Assembly (NCBI RefSeq): GCF_019097595.1
Contig: NC_080720.1
Coordinates: 29,477,852-29,541,851, forward strand
Reading direction: 5' to 3'
DNA length: 64,000 bases
DNA from: Hemibagrus wyckioides
Taxonomy: Eukaryota > Chordata > Actinopteri > Siluriformes > Bagridae
The position numbers were made by a program, and so were the translations under genes. Every line of letters begins with the position of its first letter. Position 1 is the first letter of the stretch. Positions 28,146 through 41,287 of this stretch are shown here, one piece after another. The notes under the pieces were generated by a model. That model had not been told where the DNA came from and made no database searches. It worked only from the letters and a program-made list of their open reading frames with translations.

Positions 28146-31100
28146 CTGAGTTTATTAATCTTCACTAATTAATCAAGAGTAACCAGTTTAGTAACCAGTT
28201 TAGTAACTCTAGTCAGAGTCACGCTTATTTTAAAGCCTGAGTGGAATCACTGATCATGAATATGGGAATACACCACGGATGGCTCCTTCGCACCATGGGC
28301 CGAATTGGTGTCGCCAACTGGCACGTTTTTGGGAAGTGGGATGAACACAGCAGAAGCCATGCGGAGAACATGTGAAACCCCACAGAGAGTAAAGCAAGCT
28401 CAGGACAAAAGCAGGAGACGCTGGACCCCGTTTTTTTAATAAGCTACATTGTGATAGTCTTGAAATAATTTTTTGAGTTTCCTGGGGAACAGTTTTTTTG
28501 TTTCTTTTGAAACCACACGAATTTCAGAATCACCACAGGATGTTAGCTAAAGCTTACTTATCCAAGCGGCTTTCACAATACAAAAAAGGTACATTAGGGT
28601 TCGTGACGTTGATTTAGGATGAAGTAAGATGCTTATCTCAGCTAAAATAAAATCCTTACAGATATGCTAAGGCGAAAAGAGGCTGGTGTGGAGGCCACAG
28701 AGAAATGCGTCGTGGCTAAAAATAAACCTGCCGTGAGAATGAGCTTGTGTGTGTGTGTGTGTATGAATGTGAGAGAGTGGAAAATGCATCTAAAGTGTAG
28801 GAAGTGTGTCTACATGCACTACGTACTGTGCAGTTTATAAGACACTTATGAAGCAACATTAGAAACAAATATACAGAGAGTATTAAACTGATAACCTGAT
28901 GTGTGTGTGAGTGTGTGTGTGTGTGAGAGAGAGAGAGATAAAAGAGAGACAAAAGGAAAAGGAACTCAGGTGACACTTCCTCTTTTCTGCAAAACAAGTG
29001 TCAGATAAAGTCATGCTGTAAAACATGTTGCATGTTTTTAAAAGTCACTTTAAAGAACACACACCGATACAATTAAATAAAACAATAAGACTTTAATACC
29101 AATAATCAAGTGATTCACAATAATACGCTACGTACACAAATGCTGTACAATAAAATAAAAAATACATACACTGTATCAGGCAAATCTGACGAATGTCCGA
29201 CGCATAAAATTTTACAAGTAAGTATGTTTACATTTATTTACCATTCTTCTTTTTTTTTGGATAAATAATCTAATTTTTATTCAGGCATATTATACACACA
29301 ATGCATAGGGCATGTATTAATAAATACGTAATTGATATATACAACAAAGAGGAAACACAGAAAGTTGTGTCCAGTTATTGACCCTGTACACTACAGGTTT
29401 AAGTCAGCTGCGTAACACTTTCATGCTGGCTTTCATGTTTTTTTGCTAGCCGTGGTATGTGTTATATATTAAAATAAGGCATAGACAGATGTATAATGAC
29501 ACTCATACCAGACTTAGCTATAGTGGAATCAGCTAACGAACTAGGCGAGCTTGCTTTCTAGATTCGATTATTATTAGTAGTAGTAACAACAAAGAAGAAA
29601 TAAAATTGAAATAAAGGAGGTTCGATGTAGAGGCAAAATAAATGAAGAGTGTATGCGAATACACTTAATGTAGGATGTCCAAAACTTTATGAAATATTAT
29701 CCATTCCATATTGTTTATAACTCACTTTACATAAAAATGTCACTAGCAGTTTTTTCATCCACGGTTGTTTTTATTGCTCGTCCCCTCAGCTTGTGACCTA
29801 ATTGGCTGTGAAAAGTTGTTACTCTTCACTGTGACCCAAAATAACACATTTTTTGGTATCAGCGTCCCATTTCAATTAGATTTAAAACATCTGGTGGAAA
29901 AGAAATGTGTTCTTACTTCGAGATCCTATCACGCTTTCTAAATAAAAATCTAGCATGTATAAATTGTTCAGAAGTTTTTATCGACTAAGATGGCGACTCA
30001 AGACAAGAAGTATCGTCAGTATTAAAGCATGGACAATTGTGCTTTTTGTGAAAAAAGTTGATCGTTTAGGTTAATTTAATAAGAAAGTAATGCATATTAT
30101 ATGTATTTAATATTGGCTTCAAATGGAATTCCATTTTCAAGTGTAATTCCAGCCCAAAACATGAAAATTCACGTTCAGAAATGGGTGCAACTGAAGCACT
30201 TAAATCAGCAGTTATAATTGAGGCCCGAAAAACCAATGTGTGTAATTTCTATAATAAATCCTCACTGTACTCTGCAATCAGTTCAACTCTGTGTGCTAGG
30301 AGTCTAGTGGACGTGTTACGATTTGAATAAAATCGATACCATCACACCGATTTACATTGATTTGTTCGGAATTTGATTTGCGTTCCAAAATAACGGACGA
30401 GTCAGGCGATATCGGAACAACGGGCCATTCAATGACCTGGTGGTATTCATCAACTCAATCCTCAATCAGATTTCAGATTAGATTGCATGTGCAAAGATAA
30501 TACACACTTCCTATACTGACAGGCTTTATTTCCCACAAGGAAAACACTCTTCAAAATATCCAGCTATGGCTATTATTACAAAATGCAGATCCATGAGACC
30601 GGTAAAATTGATAATACTTCGATCTCAGAAAGTAAACTGCCTTCTCAAGGCCTTTAAATGACCTCTTTTGGCAATTTTAAAAGATTTTAGATAACAGTCT
30701 GAAAGTCGGAAATAAGGACTAATTGTGCTACAGACTACTGTTTGTTCCACAGAATCAGCGGCATACGAAAAGAACCACTTCTCATCACTTCCTGTTTGGT
30801 TTCTGCTACATGCAGACTGCAGTGTCTGATCACTTCGAAACTCCGTATCCCATAATGCTCTGCTGTGGTCAATCCTGTGCTGTTTGGTTGATGACTTTCT
30901 TCTTTCTGACTGAGACCAGGTCATAAAACGGATCTTTTGTGATGCTTGCCCTGTAATAAAAGATAAATAAACAAATATAAACAAATCAATTTGTCTGTAT
31001 TTCGCTTGTTGAAGAGACAAGCGAGCCAAACTGAGAAAATGATTTTTTATACGTCAACTTTACCCAACTGTAGTTTTGGTGTGAACTCATGCTACCGAGG

Positions 31101-31310
31101 CTAGCAAATTAACTATCGTTAATTAACCATGTACCAAGCTAAAAATGTCAAGAATAGCAATATTTTAACCTCAGATGTTATGGTAAATAACTAAAAGAAT
31201 GGATAGAGAACATTAAAATTGCTAACAAGTCAAATGTCTATAGATATATTGAGAAATGTCAACACTGTTACTGTTATTACAACATCACAACCTGTATGTA
31301 ACAATTAAAA
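28146..31310. other. Convergent spacer without a recognised gene
   Basis: A fragment at about 28255-28420 has a CATGCGGAGAACATG block reminiscent of a fish repeat. Short (TG)n and GA tracts lie at 28745-28765 and 28901-28940. The longest frame (30625-31029, minus, 134 codons) has no recognisable domain, no splice context and ordinary composition, so I do not call it. Confidence 0.5.
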
Positions 31311-31317
31311 CTCAAAA

Positions 31318-32590
31318 GAGAGCTAGCTAGCATGTAGTTACCTAAAAAAACATTTAAAAAAAAACATATTTTCCTCAGGTTGTCCTAAGTGGTGCTCAAG
31401 AGAGAGCTAGCTAGCACAGAGTGAGCTAAAAAAAAAAAACATTAAAAATATCAATATTTTCCATTAGATTTTCCTCAGTGGTGCTCAAGAGAGATGACTA
31501 GCATGTAGCTAAAAATAATAAAAAATATAAATATTTTCCATCAGATTTTCCTCAGAGGTGCTTGAGAGAGCTAGCTAGCATGTAGTGAGCTAGAAAAAAA
31601 AAAAAAAAACATTACAAATATCAATATTTTCCTTAGATCTTTCTCAGTAATGCTTAAGTGAGAGCTAGCTAGCATCTAGGTAACTAAAAAAAATAAAAAA
31701 TATAAATATTTTCCTTCTATTTTCCTCAGTGGTGCTCAAGAGCGAGCTAGCTAGCATGTAGGTAGCTAAAATAAACATTTAAAATATCTATATTTTCCTC
31801 AGATTTTCCTCGGTGGTGCTTAAAATAGATCTAGCTAGCATGTAGTTAGTTAAAATAAAATAATTTTAAAAAATAAATAAAAAAAAAAACATAAAAATGT
31901 TCAATATTTTCGTCAGATTCTCCTCAGTGGCACTTGAGAGAGCTAGCTAGCAGGTAGTTAGTTAAAATAAAATAATTAAAAAAGTAATAAAAAAAATAAA
32001 AATGAAAAAAAAAAACCATAAAAATGTTCAATATTTTCCTCAGATTTTTCTCAGAGGTGCTCAAGAGAGAGCTAGCTAGCATGTAGTTAGCTAAAATAAA
32101 ATAATTAAAAAAAAATAAAAATAAAAAAAACATAAAAACTTTCAATATTTTCCTCAGATTTTCCTCAGTGGTGCTCGAGAAAGCTAGCTAGCATGTAGTT
32201 AGCTAAAATAAAATAAAAATAATAAATAATAAAAAAATAAAAAATAAAAAGCATGTATAAAAAGTGTTAATATTTTCGTCAGATTCTCCTCAGTGGCACT
32301 TGAGAGAGCTAGCTAGCAGGTAGTTAGTTAAAATAAAATAATTAAAAAAGTAATAAAAAAAATAAAAATGAAAAAAAAAACCATAAAAATGTTCAATATT
32401 TTCCTCAGATTTTTCTCAGAGGTGCTCAAGAGAGAGCTAGCTAGCATGTAGTTAGCTAAAATAAAATAAAAAAAAATAATAATAAAAAAAAATAAAATAA
32501 AAAGCATGTATAAAAAGTGTTAAAATTTTCCTCAGATTTTCCTCAGTGGTGCTCAAGATATAACCCTAACCCTTAGCTAAAATAAAATAA
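31318..32590. repeat. Tandem array of 80-130 bp units built on AGCTAGCTAGC
   Basis: About twelve copies share the order TTTTCCTCAGATTTTCCTCA, GTGGTGCTCAAGAGAG, AGCTAGCTAGCATGTAG and an A-rich spacer of varying length. Cores lie near 31321, 31407, 31488 (diverged), 31567, 31664, 31745, 31830, 31940, 32070, 32184, 32307 and 32435. Unit length grows from about 80 to about 130 bp through A-rich spacer expansion. A block at 31911-32100 recurs almost exactly at 32277-32466. The last unit is diverged and contains TAACCCTAACCCTTA (about 32561-32575). Confidence 0.92.
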
Positions 32591-32599
32591 TAATAAAAA

Positions 32600-33740
32600 T
32601 AATTTAAAAAATGAAAATAAAAAAAACTAAATTTCAATATTTGCAACTAAAATAACACTATAATTACAGTTACACACACATACACCAAGACCAAACACTC
32701 AGAGGTTCACCAAGTAATATCATCACTGTGTCACAACTCAGGAAAATTCTATCACAGTCTTGTAAAAGTCATCAAAACCACAAGAGCACAGCATTTAAAT
32801 GAAGTAAATACCACAAACATGGGTTCATTTCCTGAACAAACTGCAGCAACCCTTGACTGACTTTGTATTTGCATTTGATAACTGATCACATAAAACATTT
32901 TAGTTCAGACATTAGTCAGAACTATATTTATCGAAGAATACACACAGGGCACAATAATGTGTTTCTATTATTCCGGCAAGTTGTTGTTTACTTAAATATA
33001 TTTGCAGAATCAGAAAGGCTAGCAATACATACACAGCGGCTAGCTAATAGCATCAGGAATATCAATATTTTTCTTCAGAATTGTTGGTAAATTACTAATA
33101 AATGATCACACAATTAATAGTAATCAACAAGAATGATTTGTTTTCTATTTTCCAGAAAAGCTGTTCTGCAATTTAAGTAACATACATTGAGTATAAGCGA
33201 GCTAATAATAACCCAGCTAATAGTGCTAGCAAAAGATAAACAGCTAAAGGAAGCCTAGCAAAGCTAATAGCACCAGGAATATCAATATTTTCCATAAATC
33301 TTAAATAAATAACTAATAACTATGAAAATAACTATGAAATGGCTTCATACAACTAAAATTGTAAAAAGAAATGTAAACATTGTGTGGTAAATTATAAATA
33401 ATTTGAACTCCTGGAGCCTTGGAGGCTTCCTGTAAATACAGTACCTCATTTCTTGACTAATAAATGTCAGCTGAGAAGTATATTAGCTTATGTATTAACT
33501 TATAGAATAAAACAAACTTTTGAAGCCTATTATATATCTAATTCGAACATTTTTGGGTAAGCTTAAGCGAGGTAAAAACCAAAGCTTTTTAGCTAAACAT
33601 ATCAAGGATATCAGTATTTCACTCAGAAAGCTACATTATAGCTAAACGTACACTATAATCCCCAATGAATCAGGCTTTTAAAAATGTATTTAGAAAGGTT
33701 TAGTCAGTGTATGGAGACATAAATACTACAAAAGTGTAAT
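32600..33740. other. Spacer before the cyth4 stop codon
   Basis: AT-rich, with scattered GCTAGC/GCTAAT motifs (33010-33060, 33210-33270) that look like diverged relatives of the preceding array. The cyth4 3' UTR must lie here on the minus strand, but I could not identify its end with confidence. Confidence 0.45.
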
Positions 33741-36700
33741 TTAAATACATCTTTTAATGAACATAACCCAATTAAAAGGTAGAATTGGCACGAGATTATA
33801 GAAGGAGGTGGTGCGCGACCTGATAGCTTCGATCCAGTCGTCTCTCTCTTCGGCTGTCGAAGCACAGATCATGTAGCTCTGATGTTTCCCCTCCACCACC
33901 CGGCCGTCTGTCTCCGTCTTGCATGCTTTGATCTTCTGTCCCTTACTGTTAGGGTTGTACAGCTCCAAACAGTACTGCAAACACATTCACATACATATAC
34001 ATGGCTTTTTAATAAATACACTCACTGACTATTTTATTAGCAACACCAATATCTCCGCTGGATTACGCTCTGAATAATTTTTTTAATTATCAACAACAAC
34101 GAATTATTTTTGATTATCTTCCTATAACATGGCATCCCCCTTCTGACTTTATTCCATCTAGAAAAACTTATTGGTTCATACCGATGTCTGTGTAATGTCA
34201 CAGAACTATTGCCAAGGTTTTCAAGATTTTTCCTATGCCGCAATCACAGGAGGCTGGTTTGCATGCTACAGTCTGACACATACACAAGCATTCACAGATC
34301 TTCAAACGCAAATGCAAATGATGTACTTTCCCTTACACATGCACATGAAAAGAAGTTATGAAATAACTAAAGTTCCTACACAAAGCAGAAGCATCACTAA
34401 TTCTGAGTCTACGGTCTTCACTCATTGAAGTGCTAGTGATTTCTATTTCATTAATCGTCAGCTCATCAGAATTGCCTATAACCTCACCGGTTTACGCGTG
34501 TAGTTGACTTCTCTTACACAGAGGTTCTCTAGAGGAATGATCCCCCTTGGTTCTTTGTCCTAGAAACCAAACATTCGATGAGTTGTCTGGATTTAATGAA
34601 GGTTAAGATGATGGTGTAGATCACAGCTCATATTGCAGTACCAGATATACAGGAATATTAACTCACTGTGGTGTATTCGAAGTAGTAGAGGCAGTTATCA
34701 GTCAGGATAAACCATCTCCTCTTCCACGTTTTCACTCGTCCTCCTGCACAGATCACAATATGTTAACAACAACTCCACTGTATAGAAGAGTCTGTCAATG
34801 AGGTGATAAGATGTGGACTGATGTGGCCTGATAAGTGGCTTTCCTTTTACCACCCTTGATCATGACATGTTTTATTCCTCTGATACTCCACCATCACATG
34901 ACCAATTAGATATGAGAACTCAACAGTGCTCTGGAATTTTTTTTTTTTCCTTAATCTTACTGATTTATAATAAATGAAGTAAAATCCAGTACCCAGTTTG
35001 AGAAGCCAGCCTTCCCGGTCAGGGTTGAAGAATGTGTGTGTCAGATCGTTCCCATCATCCTCTGGAATTTTGAACGGCTCGTTCCGTATACTGTCATATA
35101 GTTTCTGTGGGGAGAGGTAACAGAAAAGAGGAACACATGAGGGTATGGAGAAACTCACTGACGCCAAAGAGTCATTCCAGAACGTGATCTGTGATTGCTC
35201 AGTGAGAACTTATATTCTCATTCTGAAAGAAATAGTAAGATCTTGTTTTAAGAATGAAAATAAAAGTGATCGATATGCTCTTTGTTAATCAAAAGATTAC
35301 CAGTGTTTGAATCAAAACAATACGAAACCTCGTACATTCACAGGTAGAACATGTGAAACTTCACACAGACAGTAACCTAATATCAGATTGGAGCTTGTAA
35401 ACCATTATTCCTGATCTTTTTGGGCTAATTACTGCATCTTTATTTGTTTTGTTTTTTTGACCGACACTCTTGCTGTTTCCACATTTCATTTCCTTATTTT
35501 GTTTAGATGCAAGTTGTATGTACTGTAGCCTGTCAGGGAAGAGTGTGTTCAGGTGATTGGCTCTGACCATGAGAAGCTCATTTGGAAGATCTTCGCCGTT
35601 GTTGATGCCTCTGTTCATACTGATGAAGCGCTCCAGTGTGGTCTTGTCCTTCACGTTGGGGTTGTGCAGGCTGGTGTTCAGCATGATGATGGCAAATGAG
35701 AGGATGTAACAAGTGTCTGAAAATAGATTACACACATTTATATGAGCCACGCATTTATGTCACTCATGTTCCTTATCAAATAAAAGTAAAAGAGCACATT
35801 GGCTCACCAGTGGACTGGAAGACGTCTGAATTGCATTCGCAGTAGCGAGTGGCAAAGGCCTCCATCATACGGTCAATCTTCTGTGCCTCACCAGGAAGGC
35901 GAAAGCTCCACAGAAATTGCCTGAGAGAAATGAAACATTTTTTTTTTACAATGTTTTGTAAGTAGTTACAAGTATTTTCAGACACTAAGGACTGACTGGT
36001 GTCACTAATAGAGATGATAACTGTTACAAAACTTCATTGGAGACTCCTTAAAAATTAACAACTAGCAACAATTTTAACAGTCCACCATAAAAGTGGCTAT
36101 AGAAACAATAACAAGTCATTTGAACAAGTCCATTTATTATAAATCCGTTAATTATTCTAGTAACCTTGTAACTACTGTCCAAGATGCTGGACGCAAGACG
36201 CAAGATTTTGTAAAAAATAAATCAACACTTTCTGACAAATCAGAATCTAGCATTCTATAATGGTGGAGTAGAAAACGTATACAACCAACAGGTTTAAATG
36301 ATTAAAAGTCTGATCCTAACCTCAGTGCCTGGACAAGATTGAGGTCTGAAAACTCATGAAGTTCCACAAAAGCTTTTAGGATCTGGAGGTGCATCTCCTC
36401 TCTGTGGAGGTTGCATGATGTTATTGCATTGCAAGAGTTCAAGAATCAGAAATATATCAATAAATGAGAAATAGAAAACATGTCATTAGTAATAAAAAAA
36501 AAATTCCCAATGTTCGATCTGTTCTTAGAGCTACGATGCTAATGTAGTTAACAAGTAACAGAAGTTAGAGTGTAACATACTAATATATTGAGATTTGCTT
36601 GGAGACTTATATGAAGCAAGTAAATGAAAAGGGCAACTATGTACAGCAAAGATTTTGTGTTAGATCAAGTTAGCAAACTTAGCCTTCGAATGCCAGGCTC

Positions 36701-39700
36701 AAAACAAAAAAAAAGAGTTGATGAACCAAATACATTTGGGGTAAAATTATGGGAAATTTGATTCCTTGCCAAATTACCATTGTGGTCAGACCTGGGATCA
36801 GGTAATAAGATCTGGAGCAAATCTCATTACCTAATACTGCAACTTTTACAAAGGTTTTACAAGGAAACATTTTAAAAGCATAAAACATGTACCTTTGTAG
36901 TGAAATTGTAATGAATGTATGGTTAATGAATTACCTTTCTCCCAAGAAGTCTCCTATAGCAGTCTTATTGAGACCTTCCTCTTTGTAGAGGAACTCAGCA
37001 ATGCTCTGGGCGTTCCACTCCAGCAGGTTATTTTGCACCAGGTAATTGATCCCCTGTAATAATAGACACATGAGTCTGTTGTACCCTAACCTTGTTTTTT
37101 TGATCTTAGGCTAAAAGTCTGTGCCAAGGCCATAGCCCAAAGATATAGTGTCTTTGTTGAATTTAGGGTCCCAAACCTTACAGTTGAGTCCAAAGTCTCA
37201 AACCTTAGAGTCAAGTCAAGTCTAGAGTCCTAACTTGTAGAGTCTGAATTGAGTCCAGAGTCTCAAGCCATAGAGTCTTTGGCAAGTCTGAGTCTGGGTC
37301 AAGTTCAGAGTACACAAGTGGTAAACTCAAGTCGGGTTTACAGTCCAAACCTGTAGTGTCTGGGTTGAATCTAGAGTCCCAAGCCAAAAAGTCAGTATTA
37401 AGAGCAGAGTCTCAAGTCTGGGTCAAGTCCAGAGTTTCAAGATTTAGATCTAAGTTGTATCTAGAGTCCCAAGCTGTAGAGTTTGAGTTGAGTCCTAAGC
37501 TATAGAGGCTGAACTGAATCCGGACTCTCAAGCCACAGAGTCTGAGTTGAGAATAGAGTCTCAAGTTTCAAGTCTGGGTCAAGTCCAAGATTTCCATGTT
37601 GTAGCATCAAGTTGAGTCTAGAGGGCAAAGCTGTAGAGATCTAAACTGAGTCTAAAGTTCCAAACTGTGTTTTCCGCATCAAGTCCAGATACCCAAGCAG
37701 TAGTGTCCAGTGGAATCCAGAGTGTGGGTCTTGTTTTAAATCCCAAAGTATTTTAGAGAGTATAAAACTTGGTTATGAGTCAAGGAATATGTTTTGAGTC
37801 TGAGTCAATCCAGAGTCCCAAGTTCTGGAGACTTGTGTTGGGGTTAGTGTTATCCTGGTTAGAGGTTGGTGGTCTACTTAATATTTGACTTCTTCAAGCC
37901 TTGGGCACCAAAGAGATGGTATTTTTCCTCTTGAGGATACAATTTATGCTGATTCCTCCATTTAACTACTCTCGTATTCAGCAGGAGCCGGACCCCCCAC
38001 ACTGTGCTATTGTCCTGGTTTAGTTTACTCAAGGTTAAGTTTACTGTAAGTCTAATGATTTGGTGTCATATAATCTATCTTAGGCAATCATATAAAGTTG
38101 CACCAGCAATCATGTTGAGCTTGAATCATAGTAAGCTTCATAGTAAGCTTCTTCTTCTTCTGAATCAAGTCCAGATACCCAAGCAGTAGTGTCCAGTGGA
38201 ATCCAGAGTGTGGGTCTTGTTTTGAATCTCAAAGCATTTTAGAGAGTATAAAACTTGGTTATGAGTCAAGGAATATGTTTTGAGTCTGAGTCAATCCAGA
38301 GTCCCAAGTTCTGGAGACTTGTGTTGGGGTTAGTGTTATCCTGGTTAGAGGTTGGTGGTCTACTTAATATTTGACTTCTTCAAGCCTTGGGCACCAAAGA
38401 GATGGTATTTTTCCTCTTGAGGATACAATTTATGCTGATTCCTCCATTTAACTACTCTCGTATTCAGCAGGAGCCGGACCCCCCACACTGTGCTATTGTC
38501 CTGGTTTAGTTTACTCAAGGTTAAGTTTACTGTAAGTCTAATGATTTGGTAATCAAATTAGGCAATCATATAAAGTTGCACCAGCAATCATGTTGAGCTT
38601 GAAACATAGTAAGGTTCTTCTTTTTTTTCCAAAAACAAAATAGCAATGTTAGTAGTACTGGAACTCCAGCATTATGCGTATGTAACGTCATAGTAAATAC
38701 TCTGTTGTGCTTCCTAAAATCTTAGTCCTGTTTTTTTACTTCTCTGAACAAATGTATACAAAAACTGCAAAAGTGGAAGTTTGATTAAGCTATTACACAG
38801 TTCTGTTGTCTCTCAAAAGTCTAGTATTGTATTTGGCTATTGCAATACGCTACAAATGGGTAAGACAGAGCATCCCACAGGCTAGCACTTGTAAAACAAC
38901 ACGAAGCTCAGCTTTTAACTCTGTATGAAGAACTACATGGACTTCACAAAATTGCTACTGAAAGATCGTAAAAAGCACAGCATGCTGGGACGTCATTTCG
39001 AACAAATTCTTTTCAGCCTATCGATCATTAAAAAAAATAATGTTTTGTTTTTTTCTGCTTGCCAGACTTGGTGCTGCTGCGAAAGTCACCCTTTTGAAAA
39101 CCACACTTGTTCAAAATGAAAAACCACAGCACCGTTTAAAAAAAAAAACTATCATAAGGGGCGGCTCTTCCGTTTCTGTCTTTCAGATGCTCACTTTCAG
39201 GAAACTCTTACCTCTGCTGTAAAGCAAGTCCATTTTTAAATATTAATGCCAGTGTTTCTTCCACGCCTACATGTGTCACACTTTTTCAGCCACACAGACT
39301 ACTACTTCTAACCGATCTGATTGGAGGAAAAGTTAAGCCTTTGTAAGTGGCATTTTTAGTTTAAAAATGAGCAAGATATGCTTATTCTCTGGTTTCCCCT
39401 GCAGATTGTGTGTAGATAAGATTTATTTTAATCTGTCACACATAAACTTTATAGTCACAGAAGCATTAATATTTAATTCAACTTGTAGGCAGTGATGTAT
39501 AAAAAAAAAAGTACCTTTTTAGGGTCCATGTTGAATTTTTTCTTGCCGCTAGAAACCTGCTTTCCTCGCTCGAGTATTTTGCTGTAATTTTACAAAAAAT
39601 AAATGAAAAATGAGCCACTTTCAGAATATTCACGGCTGCGTCTGAAAAAATGAGTGAGCGAAGCATAACCTAATAATAAAATTGATTTAGGATAGACTAC

Positions 39701-41250
39701 GTCAGGGTTCCCCAACCTTTTTTGTACCATGGACCGGTTTGATACCAGACAATTTTTCCACAGTCCAGGGGAACCAGGGGGCGGGTGGGTGTTATGGGTG
39801 TGATAAAGGGAGCTCATTTAAGCTAGATTTAGACCGAGTTCACACTGCACGATTTTCAAAGTGGTCAGATCACTGGTGCTTTCACACTGCATGACTATCT
39901 AGGGTAGCATTCAGTCGCTGCTGTGTTCACACTGCCTGATGGATCGGTGAAAGGAGGTATATATATATATATGGTATATATAGGTAGGAGGTATATATAT
40001 ATATTGTATATATATATAATTTTATATATAATTTTATATATATATATATAAAATTATAAGTATATTGTTTCTTTGTGGCCCGGTACCAGTCCGTGGCCCG
40101 GTGGTTGGGGACCCCTGGACTACGTAATGTAACATTCACATTTGTCCTGACTGGAGGTTCACTCACTTCTCTTCTGTAGACTCAAAGTCCTGAATTTCAG
40201 CCATTACGTTCTCGATCTCCCATTTCAGCTTCTGCAAAAACATTTCAGCACAGTTTGACTCATCGGCTCTCACACACTCAGTCACGCACGCACACACACA
40301 CACACACAAGATGCAGCATGGAAACAGCACTGTTGCTACCGAGGTCCATTTTTTTTCAACAGAGCAACCCAGAACTGACTAACAGGCTAAAAAAAACACA
40401 AAAAAACCCCACTGAAGATTTTAGTAAACTAGCAATGCAGAAAATAAAGGTGCCAATCTAGATTAAATATTTTAGATATTTATATTTTTGTTTACTTTCA
40501 AACATATTTTCTGTTTGTCTTAAAGAAACAACAAGGCATGGTAATAATTGTTGTAGTATAATGCAATGACGTTCTCTGTATCTGTCTGTTGTTATGAATA
40601 TTTGTTACTGTATTCAGGTTTAAACCTGAAGTGGTTGTGGCTTAAATATAGTAAAAAAGAAAAAAAAAATGCCACCACTGTCATCCTGTTGTGGGACTTC
40701 TAGCTCTAAGAGTTATATCGTCTACATCACTGTAGTTCATAATTGGTCTAAATTAAAGAGAGTTTCATTTTTGTTTCTGTTTCAGGTATTATTTTTGTTT
40801 TGCCACAACCATGACCTCTGGCTTTTTACCAGAGATGCTGTTAATAAAAATGAATGAAACCAAACATTTCCAGCTTGCATGACTTGCATGACATGTTACC
40901 AAATCTCAACCATGTGACCTTTTCAGGCAAGCAAGGCTGATTAGAACACATCTGTTCAATCCGAACAATGTTTTCGTATGAAGTTTAACATCAGATTATT
41001 AGTATGCTGAGTGCGTGAAAAAAGACGAAGTACTAGCTGCAAAATCTCTCTTTATGTGATTTATGGTCTATAGTGTAATTGGTTAGGCTCAAGTCAGTGG
41101 CTCAACAGCAATACCACAAGACCAGAAAAGTACAACTTTTGATATGAAGCAAGCTTTAAAAAGTACCTGAATGTCAGCCAGGAGGTCTTGCTTGTGAATC
41201 TTGAGGTTTTCAATCTCAATCTGTTCCTCCGGCGAGAAATCAGGAGACAC

Positions 41251-41287
<37 letters not shown>

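Noticed and set aside
30625..31029. 134-codon minus-strand frame as a gene
   Set aside because: No recognisable domain, no supporting neighbours or splice sites, and its length is possible by chance in a 64-kb window.
39478..39666. Alternative frame [10 protein letters not shown] in cyth4 exon 4
   Set aside because: It coincidentally resembles cytohesin, but the frame that joins to FNMDPKK with correct phase reads [15 protein letters not shown]. The acceptor at 39582-39583 also fits only that frame.
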